A DNA stretch of 64,000 bases from a halophilic archaeon SHRA6 (GCA_005239175.1 SOPS01000004.1:124001-188000); one strand, 5' to 3'. Shown: positions 18,022-27,521, numbered from the stretch's first letter. Notes: a model not told the origin generated them from the sequence alone. Translations and numbers: made by a program.

Positions 18022-19773
18022 TCACTCGTTCCAGCGCACGTCAGACAGCGTTCGCTGGACCGCCTCCTGTCCGACTGCGGCCGCAAGTGCCTCGAAGCCG
18101 GCGCGTTCGGCCCGATCGCTCGCGTTTGCGACGAGCCGCGAGACGATGAACTCCGGCGTCGATTTGCCAATGGTCCCGAATCGTGGCTGGTAGTCGACCC
18201 GCAGTTCGAGATCCTGGGTGAGCCCTTCCGCGAAGATCCCGTCGATTCTGGCGGTGTCCGGAAGCGGACTGAGATCTTCGGCCAGATGCGTGACGTACAC
18301 GCCGAGTGCGCCCTTTTCGACAGTGAGCTCGACGAGGCCGTTGAGCAGGTCTGCGGCGCGGCCGGGTTCGGTGATCGCCTCGAACTCGTCGACGAGCATG
18401 AGTGTGTTTCCATCAGTTGTCAGCGGTGGCACGATCGACTTCAGGGTCGACTCGAGCACGCCAGCGTTGAACGAGGCGTGTCTGCGGTGAAAGACGATCG
18501 TCTCGAAGCGACCAACCTCCGCGGCAGCCGCAGGGACTGGAAGCCCCATCGACGCGAGCAGCGCGACCTGACACAGCGTCTCTAAGAGCGTCGTCTTCCC
18601 ACCGGAGTTCGCGCCAGTCAACACCGCAACCCGATCCCCGGACGGCGGTGTCAACGAATTGTCGTCGATCGAGTGGGTCCCGACCCCATACGTCACCGGC
18701 TGGACCGTCTCATCCAACAGCAAATTCCGCGCCTGACGAACCGCGAGCCCATCCTCAACGAAAATCAGCCGTGTGAGCTCATATTCGACGGCGAATCGCC
18801 CCAATGAAAGCTCAAAGGCGATGTCTGACACCGCATCAATCACGACATCCACGTCGCCCGCGGCGTCATCGATCGTTGACTGAAGCTCTCCGACGACTGT
18901 CTCTCGTCGATCGGCGACAGCGTCGTCGAGTTCAGTTGTTAGCGATCGAAGTGTGGTACTCACAAAGTCTGCGGCGTCTGCGGGATCGTCCGCGGCAGCG
19001 CGGCGGATTCGTTCACGATCAATCCCGGTTTCGGCGGCGACGTGGCGAATCACTCCATTCTTGAACGATTCGAGGTCTCTCGCGCCTTCAGATCGAACTG
19101 TCTCGATCACGTCGAACGCCGCGTTTTCAATCGACTCGGCTGCGGCGTACTGTTCGCGAAGTCGATCGAGCTCGGCGTCTGCCCCCGGTTCGACGCGGAC
19201 GCCCTCGTCGGTCTCTCTGAGTTTGCCCAGCGCCGCCGCGGCCGTCTCGAGTGTCTCAGTGTCGGTCGACGAGAGCACTTCGAACGTCTCTCCGGATAAT
19301 CCGGCAGTCACGAGTGCGATCGCGGTCTCGACGGCGGCACGGTCAGATCCTCCAGCTGCGTCGTACGCGTCGAACGCCTCGACGACGGTCGTGCGATCGT
19401 CTGCGGACAGCGCTTCCCACGCGTCTTTTGCCGCGAGCACGCGATCCAAGCGCTGCTCGCGGGCCAGTTGCTCCGATCGCGGCGTCAGCACACGAATTCG
19501 ATCTGCCGCGTGCGCGGTGAGCGCATGTTCGCTCGCGAGTGTGAGCAGATCGTCGTATACGTGTCGAGTATCCGCGGTGCCGAGCACGGCCATCCCCTCG
19601 CCGCCGGTCGCTCGCCGGAGAATCCGGACCGCCCGGCCCCGAGGGATCCCCGCGTCGGTGAGCGTCCGGACGGAGCCGGCCTCGATCGCCGCGATAGCCT
19701 CGCTTTCACCGATCGAGCCGCGGAGCTGTTCGGCCGTTTTCGGACCAACCCCCCAAAACTCCTGCAGTCGCAT
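18022..19773 (-). CDS. MutS-like ATPase with N-terminal helix-hairpin-helix
   Basis: A 583-aa DNA-binding protein. Residues 1-60 (MRLQEFWGVGPKTAEQLRGS...) form tandem helix-hairpin-helix motifs. The middle is a helical MutS core/lever region rich in Ala, Asp and Glu. The C-terminal third is the MutS ATPase with Walker A (GANSGGKTT), Walker B (LMLVDEFEAIT) and a histidine-containing HLAEDL segment. The mismatch-recognition domain I and the MutS2 Smr nuclease domain are both absent. Archaeal proteins of this layout are annotated as MutS-related or MutS5-like, and their role is unproven; structure-specific DNA binding is likely. The gene appears monocistronic. Confidence 0.85.
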   Translation of the reverse strand: MRLQEFWGVGPKTAEQLRGSIGESEAIAAIEAGSVRTLTDAGIPRGRAVRILRRATGGEGMAVLGTADTRHVYDDLLTLASEHALTAHAADRIRVLTPRSEQLAREQRLDRVLAAKDAWEALSADDRTTVVEAFDAYDAAGGSDRAAVETAIALVTAGLSGETFEVLSSTDTETLETAAAALGKLRETDEGVRVEPGADAELDRLREQYAAAESIENAAFDVIETVRSEGARDLESFKNGVIRHVAAETGIDRERIRRAAADDPADAADFVSTTLRSLTTELDDAVADRRETVVGELQSTIDDAAGDVDVVIDAVSDIAFELSLGRFAVEYELTRLIFVEDGLAVRQARNLLLDETVQPVTYGVGTHSIDDNSLTPPSGDRVAVLTGANSGGKTTLLETLCQVALLASMGLPVPAAAAEVGRFETIVFHRRHASFNAGVLESTLKSIVPPLTTDGNTLMLVDEFEAITEPGRAADLLNGLVELTVEKGALGVYVTHLAEDLSPLPDTARIDGIFAEGLTQDLELRVDYQPRFGTIGKSTPEFIVSRLVANASDRAERAGFEALAAAVGQEAVQRTLSDVRWNE

Positions 19774-19842
19774 ACAGGGTAGTCATCGAGGAGCTGCTTA
19801 GCGTTTTATGTCCGGAAAAGCGCTGGTTCGAGTCGGTTGCTG

Positions 19843-20082
19843 TTACTGCGCGCTAACTGTCTCGCGTTCGTCCGCCTCTTCGTCGATCGCCGATACGACG
19901 AGCGATGCGAGAAGCAACACCGCCTCCTCGTGGCGATCGCGCCGGACGCGGAAGTCCACTGGCGACACCTCAAGCTCACGATAGGCGTCGAAGTGGGAGG
20001 GGTCGACCACGCCCCGATCGAGGAGGTCCTCGACGACCTGGACCAAGAGCGCGTGGACGTGCATCAGTTCGTTCTTTTTCAC
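19843..20082 (-). CDS. UPF0058 family protein (short paralogue)
   Basis: A 79-aa protein starting MKKNELMHVHALLVQVVEDLL, the UPF0058 N-terminal helix with conserved Glu and His, followed by FDAYRELEVSPVDFRVRRDRHEEAVLLLAS. The start is GTG at 20082; the family N-terminus begins exactly there. It is a paralogue of the 92-aa protein at 2176. Its C-terminus is shorter and ends in an acidic tail. Function unknown. Confidence 0.8.
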   Translation of the reverse strand: MKKNELMHVHALLVQVVEDLLDRGVVDPSHFDAYRELEVSPVDFRVRRDRHEEAVLLLASLVVSAIDEEADERETVSAQ

Positions 20083-20172
20083 ATATATGCATACTCCGTG
20101 GAACGGCGTAAAACCACCGCCGAACGGATTTTTTCGGCGTTCACCGCGTTTTTGCTGAACTATCTTTGAACA

Positions 20173-20293
20173 GCTCTACGACGACAACTTTGTGTCGATC
20201 GATCCGACCTAGAATGATAACTCGGCGTCGATCCCATCTAAGAAGACAACTCGACGTCAATCCGACTTATGACGATACCTCGGCGTCGATCGA
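20173..20293 (-). repeat. 29-33 bp tandem repeat starting in the 3' end of the MBL hydrolase gene
   Basis: Read on the minus strand, the last codons plus stop of the hydrolase gene (TCGATCGACGCCGAGGTATC then GTCATAAG) are repeated three more times downstream with substitutions. Each copy keeps a G(A/T)CG(A/C)C...GAGTTGTC core and a TAG near its end. Plus-strand anchors GATACC, GACAAC, GATAAC and GACAAC fall at 20274, 20245, 20216 and 20183. It fills most of the spacer up to the UPF0058 gene. Confidence 0.75.
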
Positions 20294-21067
20294 TTGGAAC
20301 ACAGACAAATCGTGACCGTACAACACCATCGCGTCTGTCTGCCGCTCAAGTTCTCGGAGACGCTCACGACTTGTACGCCACGCGCAGCTATCCCACAACA
20401 GCCCTGGTCCCAGCGGCACGCCATCGGTATAGTTTGCCTCGACGTAGGCCTCGTCGCCGGCGATGAGCAGCGTTTCTTCGTCAGGGAGAGTCACTTGTAA
20501 GCCCATCAACCCCGGCGTATGGCCGGGAAGATGCAGCAGTCGCACCGCTGGATCGAGCGTGTGGGTCTCGCCGTGGACCAGTTGCCAGTTGTACCCCCCA
20601 TCGAAGTCGTCGTCGAGGTAGGCAATCGATCCCTCTGTGGTGTGTGCGCTCGTGAACGCGAACGGCAGTTCGTCCTCGTGGACGTAGATCGGCACGTCAG
20701 TTCCCTCGAAGACCGACAGCTCGCCGGCGTGGTCCAGATGCAGATGCGTCATCACGACGGCGTCGATGTCGTCGATCGTATATCCGACCGCGTCCAGATC
20801 CGACTGGAGCGATCGATCGGCCGCGTCGTACGCCTCAAACGCATCGTATAATGGATCGGGCCAGTATGATTCGGCGTTCGACGGCGGGCCAGTGTCGACG
20901 AGCACGGTCTGACTATCGGTTTCGATCACAGCGGCCCAGACGACGAAGTCACCGATTTCGTGGTCGGGGTTCGACTCCGCTGCACCGCCCATTGTGTAGC
21001 CGCTCAGTACGTATCCCATGTCGGCGCGGACCCGGCCGCGATCGACGAGCGTGACTCTTGCGCCCAT
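20267..21067 (-). CDS. metallo-beta-lactamase-fold hydrolase (AHL lactonase-like)
   Basis: A 266-aa enzyme of the MBL fold with the metal motif THLHLDHAG, a downstream HLPGHTPG (His ligand), AGDEAYVEAN (bridging Asp) and a C-terminal YGHD. The spacing resembles the N-acyl-homoserine lactonase (AiiA-like) branch, but quorum-type lactones are not established substrates in haloarchaea, so only a general hydrolase is claimed. ATG 21067 (MGARVTLVDRG) is chosen over the TTG at 21082. The last codons are part of the first unit of a tandem repeat. Confidence 0.85.
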   Translation of the reverse strand: MGARVTLVDRGRVRADMGYVLSGYTMGGAAESNPDHEIGDFVVWAAVIETDSQTVLVDTGPPSNAESYWPDPLYDAFEAYDAADRSLQSDLDAVGYTIDDIDAVVMTHLHLDHAGELSVFEGTDVPIYVHEDELPFAFTSAHTTEGSIAYLDDDFDGGYNWQLVHGETHTLDPAVRLLHLPGHTPGLMGLQVTLPDEETLLIAGDEAYVEANYTDGVPLGPGLLWDSCAWRTSRERLRELERQTDAMVLYGHDLSVFQSIDAEVSS

Positions 21068-21178
21068 GGGGTGTGTACGCAATCAAGTGTGTTAATGACA
21101 CCGCTGGGCACATAGTATCAATTGTGATTCTTTCGACCGTACGCTATTTGTGCTCGCCTGCTGAAACATACCCAATCG

Positions 21179-22582
21179 ATGAATCAGAGCCCGGACGCCC
21201 GGACGGCCGAGACGCTATTGGCCGACGCGATCGCCCGCCCGGAGTCCTACGGCCAGTCTGAAATTCGTCGGCTGATTTCTCTTTTGGGAAGCCACGATCC
21301 AAATGCCAGGCTCAGTGCGGCATGGGCGATTGGGATTGCCGTCGAATACGATCCACGTCTCGTTGACTCGAACATCAGACGGTTAGCGCGGGCTGTCCAG
21401 GCAGACGTCGGTGAAGCCGACGCAATCCGGGCGATCGCGTATATCACAGAACACCGCCCCGATGTAGCTGAAAAAGTGCTGTCGCTCGCAAACGTCGATC
21501 GCGAGCGAGCGATCGAAATCGCCCCGCAAATCGTGCGTCTCTACCGCGAGGAAAGTCGGGGGCCCGCGTCAGTCGTACGCGAGCAGCAAGAACGGCCGAA
21601 TCACGATCACACCGTAGATAATACAAAGAAAGCAGACTCGAGAGCAGCAAAAACCAACTCCGAGGAGTCCTCAGATCGATCGAGGCCGCCTGCGGCTACG
21701 GGAAATCGACCGCCGGAATCACCTCCGGAGCCACCACCGCCCCGACCGATCCGCTACAGCGAGTTCGATATCGAGAATTCGATGCTGTCACAGAGTCCGT
21801 TAGGGGCGCGCAAAGCGACCTATCAGGCCGACGGGCGGCAGTATCCAGTCACGCTCAAACGCCTCCCGAGCCGGCTTTCGCCGAATGAGACGAATCGCAT
21901 TGCCGACGAACTGTCGGGATGGGACAGTGTGGGCACGCACCCGGCGGCCGTCTCCGTTGTTGGCTGGGGAATTGCTCCCGGCGGGTGGATCGCCCATCAG
22001 TACATCGACGGCGGGACCGTTGCCGATCGCCATGGCCCCGTGCCTCCACGGGAAGCCTACTGGATCGTCGAGCGGGTTAGCGACGCCATCAGGTACGCTC
22101 ACGGGCAGGGAATCGTCCACGGCTGTCTGTCACCGTCGTCAGTTGGATTCGGCGTGAGCTTCGGGGTGGCTGAAAGAGGCGAACCCTGGCACTATCCCCT
22201 TGTCATGGACTGGGGGTGTCTCCGGCTGTACGACGTGGACATCGCGCCGACAGTTGGACTCCCAATCCGGTATGCTGCTCCAGAGCAGCTTGCGCCCGAT
22301 CGGTTCGGTCGCGTCGATGCACTGACTGACGTGTATCAGCTGGGAGCACTAGCCTACCGATTGTTCACCGGTCGTGGACCGTATCAGTCAACGGGTCCCA
22401 CAGCCGTGACTGCGGTGATCGACCGCCAACCACCGCGACCGAGTAAGGTTCATCACGCGGTGCCTGATGCGATCGACCCGATTCTCCAGACGTGTCTGGC
22501 GACATCGAAGCTCGATCGGTACGAAACTGTCGAGGCGTTTCGCCGCGAACTCGCCGCTGTTCGCTCGGAGGTTGGCCTGTGA
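21179..22582 (+). CDS. HEAT-repeat/protein kinase-like protein, probable pseudokinase
   Basis: A 467-aa soluble protein. Residues 1-120 form HEAT-like helices (SEIRRLISLLGSHDPNARLSAAWAIG). A Ser/Pro-rich linker follows (about 125-195, including PPEPPPPRP), and then a protein kinase fold. The ATP lysine is present (VTLK, about residue 226). The catalytic loop reads HGCLSPSSV (314-322) where active kinases have HRDLKPxN, so the catalytic Asp is Cys and the Mg-binding Asn is Ser. The DFG Asp is kept as DWG (about 344), and the APE equivalent reads APEQLAPDRFG. It may bind nucleotide but probably not transfer phosphate. It overlaps the next gene by 4 bp. Confidence 0.85.
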   Translation: MNQSPDARTAETLLADAIARPESYGQSEIRRLISLLGSHDPNARLSAAWAIGIAVEYDPRLVDSNIRRLARAVQADVGEADAIRAIAYITEHRPDVAEKVLSLANVDRERAIEIAPQIVRLYREESRGPASVVREQQERPNHDHTVDNTKKADSRAAKTNSEESSDRSRPPAATGNRPPESPPEPPPPRPIRYSEFDIENSMLSQSPLGARKATYQADGRQYPVTLKRLPSRLSPNETNRIADELSGWDSVGTHPAAVSVVGWGIAPGGWIAHQYIDGGTVADRHGPVPPREAYWIVERVSDAIRYAHGQGIVHGCLSPSSVGFGVSFGVAERGEPWHYPLVMDWGCLRLYDVDIAPTVGLPIRYAAPEQLAPDRFGRVDALTDVYQLGALAYRLFTGRGPYQSTGPTAVTAVIDRQPPRPSKVHHAVPDAIDPILQTCLATSKLDRYETVEAFRRELAAVRSEVGL

Positions 22583-23304
22583 GTGCGGTGGCACCCGCCT
22601 CAGGGTTACTGGCCCGGTTTATTGGGTGGGTCTTACTGGCTCTTTCGTGCTTTGTGACTTCCTACTACGCCTGGACGACCGCCGAACGCTTCGCGAGCGA
22701 TCGGCTGGTGTGGCGATACCTCGCCGTCGCGACCGGTGTCGGCGGGGTGTTTGGGTTTGTGGCGATCGCGTCGTTGCTCTCACCCCAATCGACGGTGTGG
22801 GCAGCGCTCACCGGAGCAGCGGGGCTGTTTTTCGTGATTTTATTGTCGCTGTCAATCCGCGAACTGTACTTCGAGTCGGCGACGGGCCGTCGACGCGACG
22901 AGTGGATCTCGCTTGCGACAGCCCGGCGGATCGAAACTGCGTTTATGCTGGTTATTGTTATCGAATTCGCTGTGCTCGTCAGCACTGGATTCGTGTGGGT
23001 GACGGATCTCGTGCAGGTTATTGGTGCAATCGCGTTCGCCGGCTATGGCGTGTCGTTCGCCTATCGTGTCCGGGCTGCGACGGTCGCACGGGGCACCGTC
23101 ATGGACTCCGTGTTGACCTACGCCGTTGCCGTGCTCTTGACGATCGGCGTTGCCTTGGCGATCGAACCGACGACGCGCTTCGGTGTCTCCCCAGCGCTAA
23201 GTGATAGCGTCGTTACGGTGTTGGTCGTCATGAGCGCGAGCTTTCTGATCGTGCTCATTGTTCGGTTCCGCCAGACGGCCGCTGCTGGTGCGGCTGGGCG
23301 ATGA
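22579..23304 (+). CDS. polytopic membrane protein coupled to the pseudokinase gene
   Basis: A 241-aa protein with about seven hydrophobic segments (LLARFIGWVLLALSCFVTSYY at the start, AVLLTIGVALAIEP later), with the arrangement of a 7TM sensory input module. There is no transmitter domain. The start is GTG 22579, overlapping the pseudokinase stop (GTGA), so the two are translationally coupled and likely work together, for example as a membrane anchor or sensor with a cytoplasmic kinase-like partner. I recognise no family. Confidence 0.75.
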   Translation: MSAVAPASGLLARFIGWVLLALSCFVTSYYAWTTAERFASDRLVWRYLAVATGVGGVFGFVAIASLLSPQSTVWAALTGAAGLFFVILLSLSIRELYFESATGRRRDEWISLATARRIETAFMLVIVIEFAVLVSTGFVWVTDLVQVIGAIAFAGYGVSFAYRVRAATVARGTVMDSVLTYAVAVLLTIGVALAIEPTTRFGVSPALSDSVVTVLVVMSASFLIVLIVRFRQTAAAGAAGR

Positions 23305-23323
23305 ATACCGCCGATTGGTCTGT

Positions 23324-24472
23324 TTAGCGACTCTGTCGGTAGATCAGGTTGCGCTGGACCTCGTTTGCGCCCTCGTAGATCACCGGGATCCGCACGTCGC
23401 GGTACACTCGTGAGATCCGACGCTCGTTGAGGATCGATCGGCCGCCGTGCAGTTGCATCCCTCGCTCGGCGCAGTCAGTCGCCACCTCGGTGGCCTTCGT
23501 CTTCGCTAGCGCTGCCCAGTAGCCGGCATTTTCGCCGTTCGCAACCTTCTCGGCCGCACGCCAGGTGAGCGCACGAGCAGATTCGAACTCCAATCGCATG
23601 TCAGCGATCGAGTGTTGCACTGCCTGGAACTCAGAGATCGATCGGCCGAACGCCTCGCGCTCGGCGACGAACGCCTCGGCCTCTTCGATCGCCGCAGCGG
23701 CGAGTCCGAGTCCGTGGCCGCCAACAATAATCCGCCCGTGGTTGAAAAAGTCCGCGAGCATATAGAAGCCGCCGCCCTCTGTGCCGACCAAGTTCTCCTC
23801 GGGAACGAAACACTCGTCCAGAACGATGTGGCCCTGTTTCGAGGCGCGCATGCCGATCTTCTCGGGGATGTGTTCGGCCTCGTATCCTTCGGAGTCGGTT
23901 TCGACAATAAACATCGAATAGTTGCTGTAGCGATCCTCGCTGTCGCCAGTCTTCGCGTAGAGGGTGAGCCAGTCGGCCTCGACCGCGTTGCCGACCCAGT
24001 ACTTTTCGCCCGTGATCTCATAGCCGCCGTCAACCTTCTCGGCGGTCGTGTCCATGCCGGCCAAATCCGAACCCGTCTCGGGTTCCGAAACCGCCAGTCC
24101 CGAAATTTGCTCGTTCTCGGCAACCGGCCGGAGGTACTGTTCTTTCTGTTCCTCGCTACCGTACGTTTCGACCAGTTCACAGCCGAAGCTGGCCAGCTGC
24201 AACGTCAGTGCAATCCCCGCATCCGCCCGGTAAAACTCCTCGGCGATCGCAAGAATCTGGGTCAAATCAAGCCCTTTTCCGCCGTACTCCTCACCGATAT
24301 CCTGTGCGATCAATCCGGCGTCCATTCCCGCTTCAAGTACTTCCCAGGGATACTCTCCATTGTCGTAGTACGCTTCAGCGTTCGGGGCGATATGTTCGTC
24401 CGCAAACGCCCGTGCATCCGCCTTGATCGCTCGCGCGTGTTCCGGGACGATGCTGTCATCGAGTAGCTCCAT
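23324..24472 (-). CDS. acyl-CoA dehydrogenase
   Basis: A 382-aa FAD enzyme catalysing alpha,beta-desaturation of an acyl-CoA. Family landmarks: DIGEEYGGKGLDLTQ near residue 60, the FAD/substrate segment GLAVSEPETGSDLAGMDT, the ITGEKYWVGNA loop and the C-terminal YEGANEVQRNLIYRQ, whose Glu after Tyr is the catalytic base in medium-chain enzymes. The length is typical. Neither the ETF genes nor other beta-oxidation genes are nearby, so the chain-length specificity is open. It is on the same strand as menE, 65 bp downstream of its stop. Confidence 0.92.
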   Translation of the reverse strand: MELLDDSIVPEHARAIKADARAFADEHIAPNAEAYYDNGEYPWEVLEAGMDAGLIAQDIGEEYGGKGLDLTQILAIAEEFYRADAGIALTLQLASFGCELVETYGSEEQKEQYLRPVAENEQISGLAVSEPETGSDLAGMDTTAEKVDGGYEITGEKYWVGNAVEADWLTLYAKTGDSEDRYSNYSMFIVETDSEGYEAEHIPEKIGMRASKQGHIVLDECFVPEENLVGTEGGGFYMLADFFNHGRIIVGGHGLGLAAAAIEEAEAFVAEREAFGRSISEFQAVQHSIADMRLEFESARALTWRAAEKVANGENAGYWAALAKTKATEVATDCAERGMQLHGGRSILNERRISRVYRDVRIPVIYEGANEVQRNLIYRQSR

Positions 24473-24537
24473 ACCTCTCTTCGGGAGGCAGGGGGCAAAA
24501 CATCGATGGAATCACAAACAACCAGTTTACGATTTAT

Positions 24538-26169
24538 TTATGACTCATCTTCGTCATCAGGCGGAGATTGGGGATTGTTTTGTTCGTCTGTTGACTCCGC
24601 CTGTTCGTCCCCAGCAATGAGTTCGTCGGGGACGAGTACATCCGCGCTTTCAGCGTCGGGGATGCCGTGTGCCTCGTGAGCGCGCTCAGCGAAAGTTGTG
24701 AGACGATCGCGAACCGTTTCTCGATCGATCGTTCCAGAAACGGTCCGGGGAATCTCGTCAGTGAATACCAGAAACCGCGGGATTTTGTAGCTGGCGAGGT
24801 GCTCGCGGCAGTAATCGTCCACCGCTTCGGCGGTCAGCGATTCGTCAGCCCGCACGATGAGGGCGGCGACCCGCTCGCCCCACTTTTCATCGTCGATCCC
24901 GACGACTGCTGCGTCCTCGATCTGTGGTTCCGCGCGCAGTACCTCGGCGACTTCGCCGGGTTCGACGTTCTCCCCACCGGTGATGATCCGATCGTCGATT
25001 CGGTTTGTCACGTACAGGTATCCGGTTTCGTCGACGTGGCCAACGTCGCCCGTTCGGAGTCCGTGCTCGGAGAACATCTCCTTGTTGTAGCCGTCATCGT
25101 TGTAGTACCCGGGAGTCACTGTCGGTCCAGCGACGTGGATCTCCCCACGCGTTCCGGGATCGGCGACTGTGCCGTCGTCAGTGACGATTGTCACGTCCGT
25201 CCACATGAGCGGCTGACCGACGGTATTGGGGCGCTCAAATGCCTGCTCGGGGGTTGCGGTTGCAATCTGTGAGGCGGTTTCTGTCATACCGTAGGTCGGA
25301 TAGACTGGAATCGAGTAGTTCCGACAGCGGTCGATGAGTTCAGCTGACGCGGGCGCGCCACCGAGTAACACTGCCCGCAGTGACTCTGAGAGGGTTCCTC
25401 GGCTGTCGAGCATTTCGGTCAGCATCGTGGGGACAAGCGAAACGACGGTGATTCCGTAGCGATCCAGATCGTCCGCGGCCCCACCTGGATCGAAGGACGA
25501 TCGGATGACGACTGTTGTTCCGTACAGAACCGATCGGAACAGGGGCGCAATGCCACCCATGTGCGATAGCGAAAGGGTGACAAGCCAACGATCGTCGGGA
25601 TCGATTCCCAGTTTGAATCCTGACGCTACTGCGCTGGTGAGGAGGCTTCCCATCGTAATCGGAACTAGCTTCGGCTCGCCAGTCGACCCAGATGTCGACA
25701 ACAGGAGCTGGGTGTCTTCGCGGGACCACTCATAACTGTCTCCGGGCTCGGGATCGATTTCAGGGAGGCACCCAACGCCCTCCCACTGCGGCTCGCCGAT
25801 CGTCGCCACAGGGACATCGCCTGCAGCTTCGATCGCCTCCGGTTCGGTTTTCTCATTGCAGATGACAACCATTGCGTCGCTCCGCTCGAGGCGTTCGTGT
25901 AGCTCACGGGCGGTGAGCTTTGCGCCGAGCGGAACGACAACCGCGCCGAGTCGCATGCTCGCGTGAAACAGTCCCACCGTCGTAACCGACGGCTCAAGCA
26001 GCAATGCAACGTGATCGCCGGGACGGACCCCCAGCGCCCGAAGTCGCCCTGCAGCCTCTTCGACGGCACGATCGAGCCCTGCGTACGTCCACGCTTCATC
26101 ACCATCGGCGGCCACGATCGCGCTCGCGTCCGGCGTCGATCGAGCGCGGTGGGTCAGCCAGTCGCGCAT
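24538..26169 (-). CDS. menE: o-succinylbenzoate-CoA ligase MenE
   Basis: Activates o-succinylbenzoate to its CoA thioester in menaquinone synthesis. The 543-aa protein is an AMP-forming acyl-CoA synthetase with LLLSTSGSTGEPKLVPI (P-loop), YPTYGMTETAS, the hinge segment TGDVGHVDETGYLYVTNR and DRIITGGENVEP. At the position of the usual C-terminal lysine (SGKxxR) the sequence reads SGTIDR. An acidic, Gln/Glu/Pro-rich tail of about 45 residues follows the catalytic part. ATG 26169 (MRDWLTHRARSTPDA) is preferred. menF sits at the left border, so the men genes are split here. Confidence 0.85.
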   Translation of the reverse strand: MRDWLTHRARSTPDASAIVAADGDEAWTYAGLDRAVEEAAGRLRALGVRPGDHVALLLEPSVTTVGLFHASMRLGAVVVPLGAKLTARELHERLERSDAMVVICNEKTEPEAIEAAGDVPVATIGEPQWEGVGCLPEIDPEPGDSYEWSREDTQLLLSTSGSTGEPKLVPITMGSLLTSAVASGFKLGIDPDDRWLVTLSLSHMGGIAPLFRSVLYGTTVVIRSSFDPGGAADDLDRYGITVVSLVPTMLTEMLDSRGTLSESLRAVLLGGAPASAELIDRCRNYSIPVYPTYGMTETASQIATATPEQAFERPNTVGQPLMWTDVTIVTDDGTVADPGTRGEIHVAGPTVTPGYYNDDGYNKEMFSEHGLRTGDVGHVDETGYLYVTNRIDDRIITGGENVEPGEVAEVLRAEPQIEDAAVVGIDDEKWGERVAALIVRADESLTAEAVDDYCREHLASYKIPRFLVFTDEIPRTVSGTIDRETVRDRLTTFAERAHEAHGIPDAESADVLVPDELIAGDEQAESTDEQNNPQSPPDDEDES

Positions 26170-26379
26170 TGCTCGGAGTTTCGTCGGGGTATACAATTTT
26201 CTTTCCCTCCCGACGATTGATGCTCTCTAATGGTTGGACACCAATCCAATGACGCCAGAGCGGTTCCGACCGTCACGTTTATTACTGAACAATCTGCTGT
26301 CTCCTGGCTCTCGGCTCTCGGATCGAATACGGTAATACCGATGGCGTATGCGTATTTTCTGGCTGCCAATAGTAGATAG

Positions 26380-26389
26380 ATTTAAATAC
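26380..26389 (+). promoter_or_regulatory. TATA box upstream of the tfb gene
   Basis: A strong TTTAAATAC element in AT-rich context. It predicts initiation near 26407-26412, so this mRNA would carry a 5' leader of about 60 nt, unlike the leaderless neighbours. Confidence 0.6.
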
Positions 26390-26470
26390 TTGGGACGCAT
26401 TACTTGTAGTAAGGACAAACCCCCGCGACAGTCTATTTTCTCCTCTCCGTGGGATGTCCAAGAGACAACT

Positions 26471-27448
26471 ATGAGCGAAAGCGAATCCACCATACGAACG
26501 TACACCCGCGAGGACGAATCGGAGACCTCGCGATCGCAACGAGAGTCGAGTACCGTCTGCCCGGAGTGCAGCGGCCAGCTGTTGACCGACGACGAACACG
26601 GCGAGACAGTCTGCGGTGACTGTGGGCTCGTGGTCGAAGACGATGCGGTCGATCGCGGCCCCGAGTGGCGGGCGTTCGACAGCGCCGAGCGTGACTCGAA
26701 GTCGCGCGTCGGCGCGCCGACCACCAAGATGATGCACGACAAGGGGCTGTCGACCAACATCGGCTGGCAGAACAAAGACGCCTACGGCAAGTCGCTGTCG
26801 TCGAGACAGCGCCAGCAGATGCAGCGGCTCCGCACGTGGAACGAGCGGTTCCGCACCCGCGACTCGAAAGAGCGCAACCTCAAGCAGGCGCTCGGTGAGA
26901 TCGATCGCATGGCCTCCGCACTGGGGCTTCCCAAGACCGTCCGCGAGACGGCGTCGGTGATCTACCGCCGCGCACTGAGTGAGAACCTCTTGCCCGGCCG
27001 GTCGATCGAGGGCGTTGCGACCGCTGCGCTGTACGCGGCAGCCCGACAGGCGGGCAACCCCCGCAGCCTCGACGAGTTCACTGCGGTGTCGCGTGTCGAC
27101 AAGATGGAGCTTACCCGGACGTACCGCTACATCGTCCGCGAGCTGAAACTCGAAATACAGCCGGCAGACCCCGAGAGCTACGTCCCGCGGTTCGTCTCTC
27201 GACTCGGGCTCTCCGACGAGGTCGAACGAGAGGCTCGAAAGCTCCTCCGTGGCGCGAAAGAGACCGGCTTGACCAGCGGAAAGTCGCCCGTCGGGCTTGC
27301 GGCCGCAGCGGTCTACGCCGCGGCGCTTCTGTCCAACGAGAAGGTCACACAGAGCCAGGTCGGCGACGTCGCCGACATCTCTGAGGTGACGATCCGCAAC
27401 CGATACAAGGAACTCCTCGAAATCGATCACGAAAGCGTATTCAACTAA
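26471..27448 (+). CDS. tfb: transcription initiation factor TFB
   Basis: The archaeal TFIIB homologue; it bridges TBP-bound promoters and RNA polymerase. The 325-aa protein has an N-terminal zinc ribbon (CPECSGQ...CGDCGLV, about residues 32-55), the B-reader/linker region ([17 protein letters not shown]) and two cyclin folds with the family helices [16 protein letters not shown] and [14 protein letters not shown]. The recognition helix [17 protein letters not shown] closes repeat 2. The start is ATG 26471; the upstream ORF extension lies in the leader. Haloarchaea carry many tfb genes, and I cannot say which paralogue this is. Confidence 0.95.
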   Translation: MSESESTIRTYTREDESETSRSQRESSTVCPECSGQLLTDDEHGETVCGDCGLVVEDDAVDRGPEWRAFDSAERDSKSRVGAPTTKMMHDKGLSTNIGWQNKDAYGKSLSSRQRQQMQRLRTWNERFRTRDSKERNLKQALGEIDRMASALGLPKTVRETASVIYRRALSENLLPGRSIEGVATAALYAAARQAGNPRSLDEFTAVSRVDKMELTRTYRYIVRELKLEIQPADPESYVPRFVSRLGLSDEVEREARKLLRGAKETGLTSGKSPVGLAAAAVYAAALLSNEKVTQSQVGDVADISEVTIRNRYKELLEIDHESVFN

Positions 27449-27521
27449 GCCGAGACGATTTCCTCGTAGTGTGTCACCGCTACACAAGCTTTTACTCCTC
27501 AGGGGTTCTCACTCACGGCGT

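Noticed and set aside
26282..27487. Long minus-strand ORF (401 codons) opposite tfb
   Set aside because: Antisense shadow of TFB, whose zinc ribbon and cyclin folds are unmistakable.
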